DNA of 64,000 nucleotides from JAUILH01 sp965230535 (GCA_965230535.1 OZ246009.1:434001-498000), one strand, 5' to 3'. Shown: positions 9,645-18,947, counted from the first letter of the stretch. Translations and numbers: made by a program. Notes: a model not told the origin generated them from the letters alone.

Positions 9645-10735
9645 CTGTCTTTAGGGATTTTATTGATATCGAACCTCAATGAGAACACATTGGAGAACAA
9701 ACCAACTGATTGATTCAGGTTGGTAAGGGCGTAGTCTATAGTAAACTGCTTGATCTTCAAACCGAGTCCGATATTTGGTTGTAAACTGGTTTTCTCCTTT
9801 CCGCCAATTTCCGTTACCTTTTGAATGTTGCCGATCCCGGTTCTCACAAAAACAATGTTTTTAAAGCCGAACTCAACCCCCATGTGAGGGTCAATACTGA
9901 CTGCATTGGTTCCAATCAATACATTTCGTTTCCCATCAAATGTCAGGTCCAAATCAAGTTCCGGTTGTACAGAAAATTTCTCGCCTAATGCCCACTGTCT
10001 GGTGGCACCGAGAATCAGTTTGGGAAGTGTCAACTCCAAAGAATTCTGTGGAATCTCATTACCGGTTAAGGCAAACACTTCTTTCATTTCATCATTAAGA
10101 TCAAAATTCCAGGCATTAAATGTAGAGGTCACATCTCTAAACATTCCTGCAAATACCCAATCGTTCTTTTTGTAGATCGCAGAGGCATCCAGTCCAAATC
10201 CCCACGAATTGGCAAAGTCACCTACTTTTCTATGGATGATCTTAGCATTTCCACCAACGGTCAAACCATCAATTGGCATTTTTCGCGCATAGCTGAAGAT
10301 GAAAGCATAATCTGCTGCAGAAAATTTCGTAATTCTATCGTAATCTATACGTCCCTGGTTGTCAATTAGCTGAGTAGTGTTAGGAATGTCGTCTACGCCA
10401 AAACGGATTAATGAAAAACCGATGGCACTGTTTTCGTCCAAAGGTTTTGCGAAGGCACCATAGTCGTATTTGGCAATTCCCGCAAAATATTCCGCGTGCA
10501 TCAAACCTACCTGCATATCGTTCTTGATATTCATCAGTCCTGCCGGATTCCAATACCCAGCAGTTACATCACCTACGGATGCTACAAAGGCGTTAGACAT
10601 GCCAAGTGCACGTGCACCAACTCCAATCGATAAGAATTCGTTACTGTATTTGGGTGCAACGGTTCTGTCCTGACCGAACGAATTAAATCCAATCGCACAG
10701 CATAATGAGCAAGCAAGGAGGTTCCTAAATTTCAT
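9641..10735 (-). CDS. PorV/PorQ-family outer-membrane beta-barrel protein
   Basis: This 364-residue protein starts at the ATG at 10735, directly before a signal peptide ending SFGQ; a TTG two codons earlier is less likely. The mature N-terminus has the PorV/PorQ (UPF0164-type) signature: FLSIGVGARALGMSNAF, then VTAGYWNPAGL. Repeated amphipathic strands and a final FSLRFDINK strand complete the barrel. In the T9SS, PorV is the shuttle that carries cargo from the translocon to the PorU sortase. Here the gene sits directly upstream of the C25 peptidase with a 4-bp overlap, so the two proteins are very likely partners. It may be a second, dedicated set rather than the main PorV. Confidence 0.85.
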   Translation of the reverse strand: MKFRNLLACSLCCAIGFNSFGQDRTVAPKYSNEFLSIGVGARALGMSNAFVASVGDVTAGYWNPAGLMNIKNDMQVGLMHAEYFAGIAKYDYGAFAKPLDENSAIGFSLIRFGVDDIPNTTQLIDNQGRIDYDRITKFSAADYAFIFSYARKMPIDGLTVGGNAKIIHRKVGDFANSWGFGLDASAIYKKNDWVFAGMFRDVTSTFNAWNFDLNDEMKEVFALTGNEIPQNSLELTLPKLILGATRQWALGEKFSVQPELDLDLTFDGKRNVLIGTNAVSIDPHMGVEFGFKNIVFVRTGIGNIQKVTEIGGKEKTSLQPNIGLGLKIKQFTIDYALTNLNQSVGLFSNVFSLRFDINKIPKDS

Positions 10736-10862
10736 ATTCAAAGTATAAAAATAACAAGTCGTGGCTTATAAACCAAGCCTATTCATTAACTCGTTATTCC
10801 CATAAAAATTGCGTACTTAGCAGTCAAGTAATACCTTCAACGAGAATAAAACCAAAAGGTTC

Positions 10863-11726
10863 ATGTCTAAATTGAAATTTTTTGTCCCAAATGCCATCAC
10901 ACTGAGCAGTTTGTTCTGTGGCTTTTCGGCCATTATTTTCGCGTTTAACAATGAGTTGAGGTTCGCCTTTATTTTGATTTTAATCGGAGGTGTGCTCGAT
11001 TTCCTTGATGGTTTGTCTGCCAAACTACTGGACGCCAAAAGCGAAATAGGCGCTCAGTTAGATTCTTTGAGTGATTTGGTGACTTTTGGTGTGGCTCCGG
11101 CAGTCATGATTTATGTGTTGATGGATGCAGTTACTGGCTACAACTTAATGCTTGATGAAGGTTTTGAGTCGAGATATTATGATTATGGCACTTTTTTCGC
11201 CATGAAAACATTTAGTGGGCATCATTTAATTGAATTGAATGAGTTTTGGCAACTTAAATATTGGGTATCCGAAATTAGTTGGAAGTCAATTTTAGTGGCA
11301 TCTTTAATTCCCCTTGGAGGTGCTTTGAGATTGGCCAAATTTAATGTTAAGAAAAATACATCCGGATCATTTGAAGGGCTTGCTATACCTGCCGCAGGTC
11401 TTTTCTTAGGGAGCCTTCCTGTGGTTATAGAACAACTGTTTGTAGAGGGATATGATGTAAGTCCTTTGCTCAACAAATACTTAATTTTTGGATTGATTTT
11501 TTCAGTAGTATGTTTAATGATAGCTCCAATAAAAATGTTCTCATTTAAGCTTAAATCTTTCAAATGGAAGGACGCTAACATACAGTACATTTTCCTGATT
11601 TTGGCACTGCCATTATTTATTGCATGTCTGTTGATAAAAAACATATGGCTATCCGTTCCATTAATTGTACTTTTGTATCTGATTGTATCAACGATAAATA
11701 ACCTAATTAAACGCAATGAAGTTTAA
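10863..11726 (+). CDS. pssA: CDP-diacylglycerol--serine O-phosphatidyltransferase
   Basis: This 287-residue integral membrane protein of the CDP-alcohol phosphatidyltransferase family makes phosphatidylserine, the precursor of phosphatidylethanolamine, from CDP-diacylglycerol and serine. The opening PNAITLSSLFCGF is typical of PssA. The catalytic motif runs from Asp46 to Asp71: DFLDG, then AK, G63, D67 and D71, followed by LVTFGVAPA. Lys54 occupies the place where the family nearly always has Arg. About eight membrane segments are visible. It overlaps purS by 11 bp, so the two genes are probably transcribed together although their pathways differ. Confidence 0.88.
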   Translation: MSKLKFFVPNAITLSSLFCGFSAIIFAFNNELRFAFILILIGGVLDFLDGLSAKLLDAKSEIGAQLDSLSDLVTFGVAPAVMIYVLMDAVTGYNLMLDEGFESRYYDYGTFFAMKTFSGHHLIELNEFWQLKYWVSEISWKSILVASLIPLGGALRLAKFNVKKNTSGSFEGLAIPAAGLFLGSLPVVIEQLFVEGYDVSPLLNKYLIFGLIFSVVCLMIAPIKMFSFKLKSFKWKDANIQYIFLILALPLFIACLLIKNIWLSVPLIVLLYLIVSTINNLIKRNEV

Positions 11727-11967
11727 AGCAGAAATTGATGTGATGCCTCTTGAGGCTTTACTGGATCCACAAGGAAAAGCAGTGAGTAACAACATGGGAA
11801 ATCTTGGTTTATCTGAGATTGAAAATGTGCGCATTGGAAAACACATTTCTTTGGAAGTTGAAGCAAATGATGAGGCAGATGCCAAGTCTAAAGTAGATAA
11901 AGCCTGTAAAGAGTTATTGTGCAATCAGATTATGGAGCGCTACGAGTTTTCTTTGAGTGCACTGTAA
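11716..11967 (+). CDS. purS: Phosphoribosylformylglycinamidine synthase subunit PurS
   Basis: This 83-residue protein has the PurS pattern: KAEIDVMPLEALLDPQGKAV, then LGLSEIENVRIGKHI, and a final helix with LCNQIMERYEF. PurS is the small structural subunit that joins the glutaminase PurQ to the synthetase PurL in step four of purine synthesis. The gene overlaps the end of pssA by 11 bp. No purQ or purL is in the window, so the complex would be assembled from a distant locus. The length is normal for the family. Confidence 0.9.
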   Translation: MKFKAEIDVMPLEALLDPQGKAVSNNMGNLGLSEIENVRIGKHISLEVEANDEADAKSKVDKACKELLCNQIMERYEFSLSAL

Positions 11968-11987
11968 GTCGGTAAATCAAGACTTTC

Positions 11988-13130
11988 TTAAAGATTTAAA
12001 AACTCTGGGTTTTCCACGTAGTTTTTCAGTCGACCTACGTCAGACAAAATATTGTCAATAGATTGGTCTGACTTTTTATTTGCCCTGTAAACGAGAATTA
12101 GTTTGAGCCAACCCAGAATTGGAATCAAACTGAATAGTACATAAAGTGCAGTTGAAAGAGTCTGCTTTTTATTCATTTGCTTTATTTCAGAATCCAATCT
12201 CATAAGAGTTTCATCCATTTTAGGGTGATTGTCTTGCTGAGAATAATAGTTTAGCAAATCATTTGAAGCGTCCGTTATACTGTCTAAATCTTCAATTGTA
12301 CCGTTCTTGAGCCCTTGTGCAATTCTGATGATGTTATTGAGCATATAGGTCACTTTTGAATTGGCATCAGTTCCTTCAGAGCTTGATTGATCCTCTCCGA
12401 ATACTTTCTTCTTCAGTTCAAAATTCTTTCCCAGATAAACCTTTCTTACAATCTCATCGGAAGCCAATTGTTCTGCTGTTCCGGATCTTAGGATGTTACC
12501 TTCAAACAGCAGATAGGTTCTGTCGGTAATGCTCAAAGTCTCCTGTACATTGTGATCCGTAATGAGAATTCCAATGTTCTTTTGCTTCAGCTTATAAACT
12601 ATGCTTTGAATGTCTTCTACGGCAATTGGATCTACTCCGGCAAAAGGTTCATCCAATAGAATGAATTTAGGATCGGTAGCCAATGCCCGAGCTATTTCAG
12701 TTCGTCTCTTTTCTCCACCAGACAATTGCTTACCCAGGTTTTTCCTGACATGATTTAAACTGAATTCACTCAATAATTCCTCCAGCTTATCCTTGCGTTC
12801 CTTTTTAGACAATTTTGTCATTTGCAGAACGGCCATGATGTTGTCCTCAACACTCAATCGTCTGAATACCGATACTTCCTGAGGCAAATAACCAATGCCC
12901 ATTTTTGCACGTTTGTACATGGCGGTAGACGTGATGTCCTTATCGTCCAGATACACAGTTCCGGTATCTGGTTTCACCAGTCCAACAATCATATAGAATG
13001 AAGTCGTTTTCCCGGCACCATTCGGACCAAGTAAGCCAACAATTTCTCCCTGATTAACTTCAACGGTAACGCCCTTAACAACCTGGCGACCTTTGTAGCT
13101 CTTTTTTATGTCTGAAGTACTAAGTTTCAT
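11988..13130 (-). CDS. lptB: LPS export ABC transporter ATP-binding protein with a C-terminal membrane extension
   Basis: Residues 1-240 are a standard LptB ATPase: Walker A GPNGAGKTT at 35-43, LPQEVSVFRRLSVEDN, signature LSGGEKRR, Walker B ILLDEPFAGVDP, switch His in ITDHNV, and the closing VRKVYLGKNFELKK. LptB powers lipopolysaccharide extraction by LptFG. The protein continues for about 135 more residues, whereas LptB is normally about 240. The extension has a helical region (about 260-320) and a hydrophobic segment (about 326-347, ALYVLFSLIPILGWLKLILVY) followed by a basic tail. The frame is continuous, so this is not an obvious sequencing artefact. It shares one base with the upstream DUF5686 gene (TAATG). 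Function of the extension unknown. Confidence 0.88.
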   Translation of the reverse strand: MKLSTSDIKKSYKGRQVVKGVTVEVNQGEIVGLLGPNGAGKTTSFYMIVGLVKPDTGTVYLDDKDITSTAMYKRAKMGIGYLPQEVSVFRRLSVEDNIMAVLQMTKLSKKERKDKLEELLSEFSLNHVRKNLGKQLSGGEKRRTEIARALATDPKFILLDEPFAGVDPIAVEDIQSIVYKLKQKNIGILITDHNVQETLSITDRTYLLFEGNILRSGTAEQLASDEIVRKVYLGKNFELKKKVFGEDQSSSEGTDANSKVTYMLNNIIRIAQGLKNGTIEDLDSITDASNDLLNYYSQQDNHPKMDETLMRLDSEIKQMNKKQTLSTALYVLFSLIPILGWLKLILVYRANKKSDQSIDNILSDVGRLKNYVENPEFLNL

Positions 13131-15607
13131 TAAAATTTCACATCAAATCTTGCCCTAATTCCCCATTTAATGATGTTGGGATTATCCAGATAATTCAAAC
13201 GTTTGATTAGATCAACGCGAAGAATCTTAAAAATATTCTCTATCCCCACAGATGCTTCTAAATAAGGAGCGCGCAAGGTATGCATATTTGTTAACAGAGC
13301 CATTTCTTTTTCGTGCTTGGAATCGAAATCACCAACTGCCGCTTTTAATGTAATCACTTCTCGCCATTTCAACTTTCTGAACAATGGCATACGATTAAGG
13401 AAAAAACCATCAAAATGATGTACAAAGGTCATGGTAGCATATTCATCACTCACAAATTCAAAGTAATTCATAGTATTGAAAGCCGTCTCCATGAAATAAT
13501 AGGTTTCATTTCCTGTAAAAATGTTGAGCAAAGGATAGGGGAGAGTACCCCAGTATTTCCCTACTTCAATCCTGTACTGACTCCAGCCCAGAATACCTAC
13601 CGGATACCAGTGTCTGATTGAAAAAATTCCCTTGTGATATTCGTATTCACCACCCAAAAAACCTGGAATGGCATAAGTGTATTTTGCTTCTAAAACCGGG
13701 TATTTTGTGCCGAGAGAAACTCTGTTAAACTCGCCAGAGACGAATTTTTCGTCATAAGCAAAACGCATGTGGTAGGAAATCTCTGAAGTGGTGATTTTGT
13801 TGATGGCCTGTCTTTGCCCGGAGTCATTAATTCTTGAGTAATCAAGGTCTCCGAGTGGATGTGGACTCCTCTCTTTCCATCTGAAAGTGACTTTACTATT
13901 GAATCCGGGAAACCATTCATGGTCATAGGAGCCTTCTGCCACTTCAACCAATGCGTAGTTGGTGATGGGTCTTCTCCGCGCGATGGAAGCCAGAATGTTG
14001 TCTTCACTTAGAGCACTGCTTCCAAGACCCAGTTGTTCTACATCATATTTATACCTTCCGCTAAGCACCTGTCTGGGCTGTTTGGAAACCATATACCTGA
14101 AGCTTCCGCCATATTTCACAAGCTTGTCTTTGAAGCCATAGGCCACATTCCCTGAAAACTCAAGCCTGGTACTGAAATTATTACTCGTACGCATTCCAAA
14201 ACCAATTCTGGGACCTTCAACCGGGTTGGATGAGAAGAATTTGGTAATCGGACCAATCTCCACTTTGCCAATTTCCTTATAACCGGTTAGAATAAGGCTG
14301 ACAATGTCTACATAGGTTCTTACTTGCGGAATGGTTTCCAGAGTGTCCATCATGGAGAAAATCTGTTGTTCTTTCGCACTTAAACTATCGTGTCGGTTTT
14401 TTAGCCAGAATTCTTCTGACTTATCGTTCACATCATCGGCAATGAAAATGTTCTGTCCTCCCTGGTAAAACTCGTCAGCTTTTGGCTTATTAATTTTGAA
14501 ATTCTTGTATGATGTGGTTTTTCGACCATAAATTCCCATGGTACTTTCCGTGAGGTAGATATCTGCAAAAAGCTTGTCCTTGGTGAGCATCCAAACTTCA
14601 TTTTCAACCTGCTCATAGGTTTGTTCCACTTCCAGATATTGAACAAAATTGATGTTCGCATCTTCAGCTATCTGTGCCTTAACTTCTTTAACAGCATAAG
14701 TAGTGTCCGTAATCCATACCGAACCAATGAACGTAGGTTCCTGCTTTCTTTTTGGCATAAAATTCAGCTTATAACACCAATAGCCATCCACATTGGCACT
14801 GTCTACCAAAAACAAGTCGTAATACAAACGTGCAGTACCTGAAAGCGGACTAATAAAGAACTTCCCAAAAACGGAAATACGACTGTCGTAGATATTTACA
14901 TTTTGGTACATGTCACCCATAAATTGGGACACACTTTCATTTTTCACGCCGGAAATTTGCGTTGCTTTGATGTATTCGCGTTCTGCTTTAGGACTCTTTC
15001 TGTAGTAGAAATCGGAGATAGACTCGGTCATGAATAAAGGAAGAGAAGGTTTCTCTCCTGTAGAATCCATATTGTCAAAGATGAAATCAAAGTGTTTGAA
15101 GACCTTTCTTTTAGTGAATTTCTCTGTGAGGTTGTTAAGATCGAACTGAACCTTATTGTAGGTTTCGTATTCGTATGCTTCCAGTTTTTCTCTGTTGTTG
15201 ATTTTCTTGTTGCGTTGAACGTTCTTCCAGAGCACCCACGCCGGATCGTCTCGTTTTACTTTTTTATCTCCTTTCACCACCATTGGTCCAAGGTTTGAAG
15301 CCTTATCACTTAACTCGAAATTGATGGTTTGAGTTTTATCCTTTTCAACTTTCTTTGCAAGCAAGCCATATCCTACCATTTCTGCAACGAGAGAGTCTGA
15401 GGCATAATAAGTTTCAATGGTGTAATTACCTTCTATGTCAGTTGTTGTGCCAATTTTAGTTCCCTGAAAATAGATTTTGGCAAAGGGCAGTCCTTCCTGA
15501 GTAGTGGCATCTATGGCTTTCCCCGAAACCTTAGTGGTTTGAGCGTTGATGGAGCCAACCATGAAGAAACTAAACAGAGTTGCTAATATGTTCAAATAAA
15601 TTCGCAA
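13130..15607 (-). CDS. DUF5686 outer-membrane protein with N-terminal carboxypeptidase-like plug domain
   Basis: This 825-residue protein starts at TTG with a signal peptide ending INAQ. A CarboxypepD_reg-like beta-sandwich at about residues 25-110 (VSGKAIDATTQEGLPFAKIYFQG) is followed by the DUF5686 region. That region includes WKNVQRNKKINNREKLEAYEYETYNKVQ, which is the family's hallmark, and ends in a barrel with a C-terminal phenylalanine (GIRARFDVKF). Such proteins are common in Bacteroidota outer membranes; their substrate is not known to me. The gene is coupled to lptB by a TAATG overlap, hinting at a role in envelope assembly. Confidence 0.85.
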   Translation of the reverse strand: MRIYLNILATLFSFFMVGSINAQTTKVSGKAIDATTQEGLPFAKIYFQGTKIGTTTDIEGNYTIETYYASDSLVAEMVGYGLLAKKVEKDKTQTINFELSDKASNLGPMVVKGDKKVKRDDPAWVLWKNVQRNKKINNREKLEAYEYETYNKVQFDLNNLTEKFTKRKVFKHFDFIFDNMDSTGEKPSLPLFMTESISDFYYRKSPKAEREYIKATQISGVKNESVSQFMGDMYQNVNIYDSRISVFGKFFISPLSGTARLYYDLFLVDSANVDGYWCYKLNFMPKRKQEPTFIGSVWITDTTYAVKEVKAQIAEDANINFVQYLEVEQTYEQVENEVWMLTKDKLFADIYLTESTMGIYGRKTTSYKNFKINKPKADEFYQGGQNIFIADDVNDKSEEFWLKNRHDSLSAKEQQIFSMMDTLETIPQVRTYVDIVSLILTGYKEIGKVEIGPITKFFSSNPVEGPRIGFGMRTSNNFSTRLEFSGNVAYGFKDKLVKYGGSFRYMVSKQPRQVLSGRYKYDVEQLGLGSSALSEDNILASIARRRPITNYALVEVAEGSYDHEWFPGFNSKVTFRWKERSPHPLGDLDYSRINDSGQRQAINKITTSEISYHMRFAYDEKFVSGEFNRVSLGTKYPVLEAKYTYAIPGFLGGEYEYHKGIFSIRHWYPVGILGWSQYRIEVGKYWGTLPYPLLNIFTGNETYYFMETAFNTMNYFEFVSDEYATMTFVHHFDGFFLNRMPLFRKLKWREVITLKAAVGDFDSKHEKEMALLTNMHTLRAPYLEASVGIENIFKILRVDLIKRLNYLDNPNIIKWGIRARFDVKF

Positions 15608-15678
15608 GACTTTTTTGGTTCAGGACAGATGTATAAAATTAAGAAAAAGGAAGCAGATTAGCAGATGAATTCTGTGAC

Positions 15679-16497
15679 TTACTTAGAATTCTGTTTAACT
15701 GCTCTTGCTGAGACTTTTATGCTGATTTCATACAACAACATAATAGGAATTCCTACAATGATCTGGCTAAATAAATCAGGCGGTGTAATAATTGCGGATA
15801 GAATTAAAATGACCACAATTGAGTGTTTTCTGAATTTTCTGAGGAATTGAGGGTTAATAATGCCTAGTCGTGATAACAAATAACTAATAATTGGTAATTG
15901 GAACAGTAACGCAGTAAAGAAGGTAGTTGTTGTGATGATGCTCATATAAGATGAGATCGTAGGTAAGTTTGCCACACCTTCATGAATCCTCCAATTGGCG
16001 AAAAACTGCACTGTTAAAGGAGAAATGATGAGATAACCAAAGGCCAGACCAAGGATGAACAAAATGATGCTATAGGGGAAAAACTTGGTTGAAACCTTGG
16101 TTTCCGTTGCTGTTAAAGCAGGTTTTACAAAGCCCCAAATTTGCCAGGCGATATAGGGAAAAGCGCAAACTATACCTCCAACAATGGCAAAATACATGGT
16201 TGCAGAAAATTGTGCCGTCATAGATGTACTGATCGGCTGGAAGTCAATTTCGGTAGCACACAGTTCCCCATCCAGTCCAATGGCGTTGTCAATCCAGCAA
16301 AACCACTGGTAAGTAATAAAGTCTGGTTTCGACATAGCCATGTACACCCATTCCATTAAATCCTTGCGAAAAATGAAAATGACAATGGCAAAAACGAGGA
16401 CCACAATTGCCGATCGAAACAGACGCCACCTAAGCTCTTCAAGATGCCCTAAAAAGGACATTTCTTTCTTGCTGCTATCTGTTGTATCGTTCGACAT
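15679..16497 (-). CDS. tatC: Sec-independent (Tat) protein translocase subunit TatC
   Basis: This 272-residue membrane protein has the cytoplasmic N-terminal TatC motif FLGHLEELRWRLFR (about residues 15-28), which recognises twin-arginine signal peptides together with TatB. Six membrane segments follow, with FPYIAWQIWGFVKPALTATE in the middle and a late IVVILILSAIITPPD segment. The length and the presence of a short insertion after the first membrane segment fit Bacteroidota TatC. No tatA gene is adjacent. The start is an ATG 8 bp downstream of a good minus-strand promoter box, suggesting a very short leader. Confidence 0.93.
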   Translation of the reverse strand: MSNDTTDSSKKEMSFLGHLEELRWRLFRSAIVVLVFAIVIFIFRKDLMEWVYMAMSKPDFITYQWFCWIDNAIGLDGELCATEIDFQPISTSMTAQFSATMYFAIVGGIVCAFPYIAWQIWGFVKPALTATETKVSTKFFPYSIILFILGLAFGYLIISPLTVQFFANWRIHEGVANLPTISSYMSIITTTTFFTALLFQLPIISYLLSRLGIINPQFLRKFRKHSIVVILILSAIITPPDLFSQIIVGIPIMLLYEISIKVSARAVKQNSK

Positions 16498-16504
16498 GGG
16501 TAGA

Positions 16505-16537
16505 CAAAAGTAAAACTTTCAACGCTTGGCATCTCAA
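16505..16537 (-). promoter_or_regulatory. Candidate promoter for tatC
   Basis: Read on the minus strand, TACTTTTG (16512-16505) matches the Bacteroidota -7 consensus TAnnTTTG. A TTG (16537-16535) lies 22 bases upstream, inside the usual spacing of the -33 element. The box ends 7 bases before the tatC ATG, implying an almost leaderless transcript. Confidence 0.4.
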
Positions 16538-16646
16538 ATATTTTAAGAACTAAGTTTTTCATGTTTAAAACCTCCTGTAAAAATTAGATGAATGATTTGG
16601 TAGACGTATTAATATGTGGTATTTTAGGTATACAAACTAATAGTGA

Positions 16647-18851
16647 ATGGAAACACTCTCTAAAATGAGCCTGAAAGGGGCATTACAAAAATACTTTGGA
16701 TTCGATGGATTCAAAGGTGAGCAAGAAGCCATTATTCAATCCGTTCTGGATGGTAAAGACACTTTTGTGATCATGCCAACAGGTGGTGGAAAGTCTATGT
16801 GCTATCAACTACCTGCATTGATGTGTGAAGGAACTGCTCTGGTCGTATCGCCTTTAATTGCCCTGATGAAAAACCAGGTTGATGCCATTCGTTCAGTTAG
16901 TGAACAGGATGGTGTAGCTCATTTTCTTAACTCGTCTTTGAATAAAGGAGAAATAGCCCGAGTTAAGCAAGAGGTGATGGACGGAACAACAAAAATGTTG
17001 TACGTGGCGCCGGAGTCATTAACTAAGGAAGAGAATATTGAGTTTTTATCTAAGATCACCATTTCATTTGTCGCCATTGATGAGGCACACTGTATTTCGG
17101 AATGGGGCCATGATTTTAGACCAGAATACAGACGACTCAGACCTATTATTCAAAACATTGGTAATGTGCCGATCATTGCCTTAACCGCAACGGCAACACC
17201 CAAGGTACAGGTGGATATTCAAAAGAACCTGGGGATGTCAGATGCCAACGTGTTTAAAGCTTCATTTAACAGATCTAATTTGTTCTATGAAGTTCGCCCC
17301 AAAAAGAATGTGGTTAAAGAGATTGTGACCTTTGTAAAGAAAAACGAAGGCAAATCGGGGATTGTGTACTGCCTCAGCAGGAAAAAAGTAGAGCAACTGG
17401 CCGAAACGCTGCAGGTAAATGGTGTGAAGGCTTTGCCTTATCATGCCGGGATGGACGCCAATACACGTGCTAAGCATCAGGATATGTTCCTTATGGAAGA
17501 TGTGGACGTGATTGTTGCTACCATCGCCTTTGGAATGGGAATCGATAAGCCGGATGTGAGGTTCGTGATTCACCACGACATTCCTAAAAGTCTGGAGAGT
17601 TATTATCAGGAAACGGGTAGAGCCGGAAGAGATGGCGGTGAAGGTCATTGTGTGGCATTCTACAGTTACAAAGACATTGAGAAGCTCGAGAAGTTTATGC
17701 ACGGTAAGCCGGTTGCTGAGCAGGAAGTGGGACATCAGCTTTTGCAGGAAGTTGTGGCCTATGCTGAGACGTCCATGAATCGAAGAAAGTTCCTGCTTCA
17801 TTATTTCGGTGAGGAGTTCGATGAAGTGAATGGTCCGGGAGCGCACATGTGCGACAATACCAAATACCCTAAGAAACAATCCGAAGGTAAAAATGAAGTG
17901 CAATTGCTCTTAAAAGTGGTGAAAAGCCTCAAGAGTAAGCATAAATACAAGTATATCGCAGAGTATTTGGCAGGCAATAAAACCAATGAGATTGTGACTT
18001 ACAAACATGACCAGCATGAGTTGTTTGGAGCAGGCAAGGAAAAGGATGCCAATTTTTGGAGTGCAGCCCTTAGGCAAGCTATTGTTGCCGGATTCCTGCG
18101 AAAAGAGATTGAAAGTTACGGTTGTTTGTTTATGACAGAAAGAGGCCTGGAGTACATAGAGAACCCTACCTCCTTTATGTTGATTGAAGAGAATGATTTC
18201 TCTGATACTGATGACAATGATGATGTTATTATCAATACCAAAGGAGATGGCAGAGCTTCAGATGCTGTACTTTTCAAGATGTTGAAAGACCTGAGAAAGA
18301 AGATCTCTAAAGACAAGGGGGTGCCTCCATTCGTAATTTTCCAGGATCCTTCTTTGGAAGACATGGCTACTCAATATCCGATCACTCAGGAAGAGATGCA
18401 CAATATTGTTGGTGTGGGACAAGGAAAGGCATTGCGCTACGGAAAACCTTTCTTAGAGTTGATTTCTAAATACGTGACGGAAAATGAAATTGACCGACCA
18501 CATGACATTACCGTTAAGAGTTTGGTCAATAAGTCCGGCTCTAAGGTGAATATCATCATGAATATTGATAAGAAAATGCCACTTGAAGATATCGCCAAAG
18601 CACAGAGCAAAGAATTGGAGGAATTGATTACAGAAATTGAAGGAATTGTGGCCTCCGGAACCAAGATCGATATCAGGTATTATCTGGATGAAGTATTAGA
18701 TGGAGATGCCCAGGAAGAGATTTTCGATTACTTCATGGAGGATGCAGAATCTGACTCGATTGATGCTGCCTATGAAGAATTTGATGGTGATTACTCTGAA
18801 GAAGAGTTGAGGTTAATGCGCATCAAATTTATGAGTGAAGTGGCTAATTAG
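16647..18851 (+). CDS. recQ: ATP-dependent DNA helicase RecQ
   Basis: This 734-residue superfamily 2 helicase unwinds DNA during recombination and fork repair. Visible motifs are Walker A MPTGGGKSMCYQLP (about residues 43-56), DEAH box AIDEAHCISEWGHDFRPEY, motif III LTATATPKV, and motifs V-VI VATIAFGMGIDKPDVRFVIHHDIPKS then QETGRAGRDG. An RQC winged-helix region and an HRDC domain (about 545-620) follow, plus an acidic tail of about 110 residues. The zinc-binding site of classical RecQ is degenerate: only one Cys remains in the segment around residues 377-410. It stands alone, divergent from tatC. Confidence 0.93.
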   Translation: METLSKMSLKGALQKYFGFDGFKGEQEAIIQSVLDGKDTFVIMPTGGGKSMCYQLPALMCEGTALVVSPLIALMKNQVDAIRSVSEQDGVAHFLNSSLNKGEIARVKQEVMDGTTKMLYVAPESLTKEENIEFLSKITISFVAIDEAHCISEWGHDFRPEYRRLRPIIQNIGNVPIIALTATATPKVQVDIQKNLGMSDANVFKASFNRSNLFYEVRPKKNVVKEIVTFVKKNEGKSGIVYCLSRKKVEQLAETLQVNGVKALPYHAGMDANTRAKHQDMFLMEDVDVIVATIAFGMGIDKPDVRFVIHHDIPKSLESYYQETGRAGRDGGEGHCVAFYSYKDIEKLEKFMHGKPVAEQEVGHQLLQEVVAYAETSMNRRKFLLHYFGEEFDEVNGPGAHMCDNTKYPKKQSEGKNEVQLLLKVVKSLKSKHKYKYIAEYLAGNKTNEIVTYKHDQHELFGAGKEKDANFWSAALRQAIVAGFLRKEIESYGCLFMTERGLEYIENPTSFMLIEENDFSDTDDNDDVIINTKGDGRASDAVLFKMLKDLRKKISKDKGVPPFVIFQDPSLEDMATQYPITQEEMHNIVGVGQGKALRYGKPFLELISKYVTENEIDRPHDITVKSLVNKSGSKVNIIMNIDKKMPLEDIAKAQSKELEELITEIEGIVASGTKIDIRYYLDEVLDGDAQEEIFDYFMEDAESDSIDAAYEEFDGDYSEEELRLMRIKFMSEVAN

Positions 18852-18947
18852 CCCTCCCAAATCCTTATTTATAAGAGTTATTTTCCCTTTTGGAGACCGA
18901 AAGTGAACGTTCGGAGTTTGGCGGTACGTAATCGTGCCTGATGGATC

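Noticed and set aside
11222..11716. Open frame of 164 codons antisense to pssA
   Set aside because: Covered by a confidently identified gene; its translation has no coherent domain or export signal.
17262..17903. Long open frame (213 codons) antisense to recQ
   Set aside because: It lies wholly inside a well-conserved helicase gene, has no promoter or family signal, and is explained by the codon pattern of the opposite strand.
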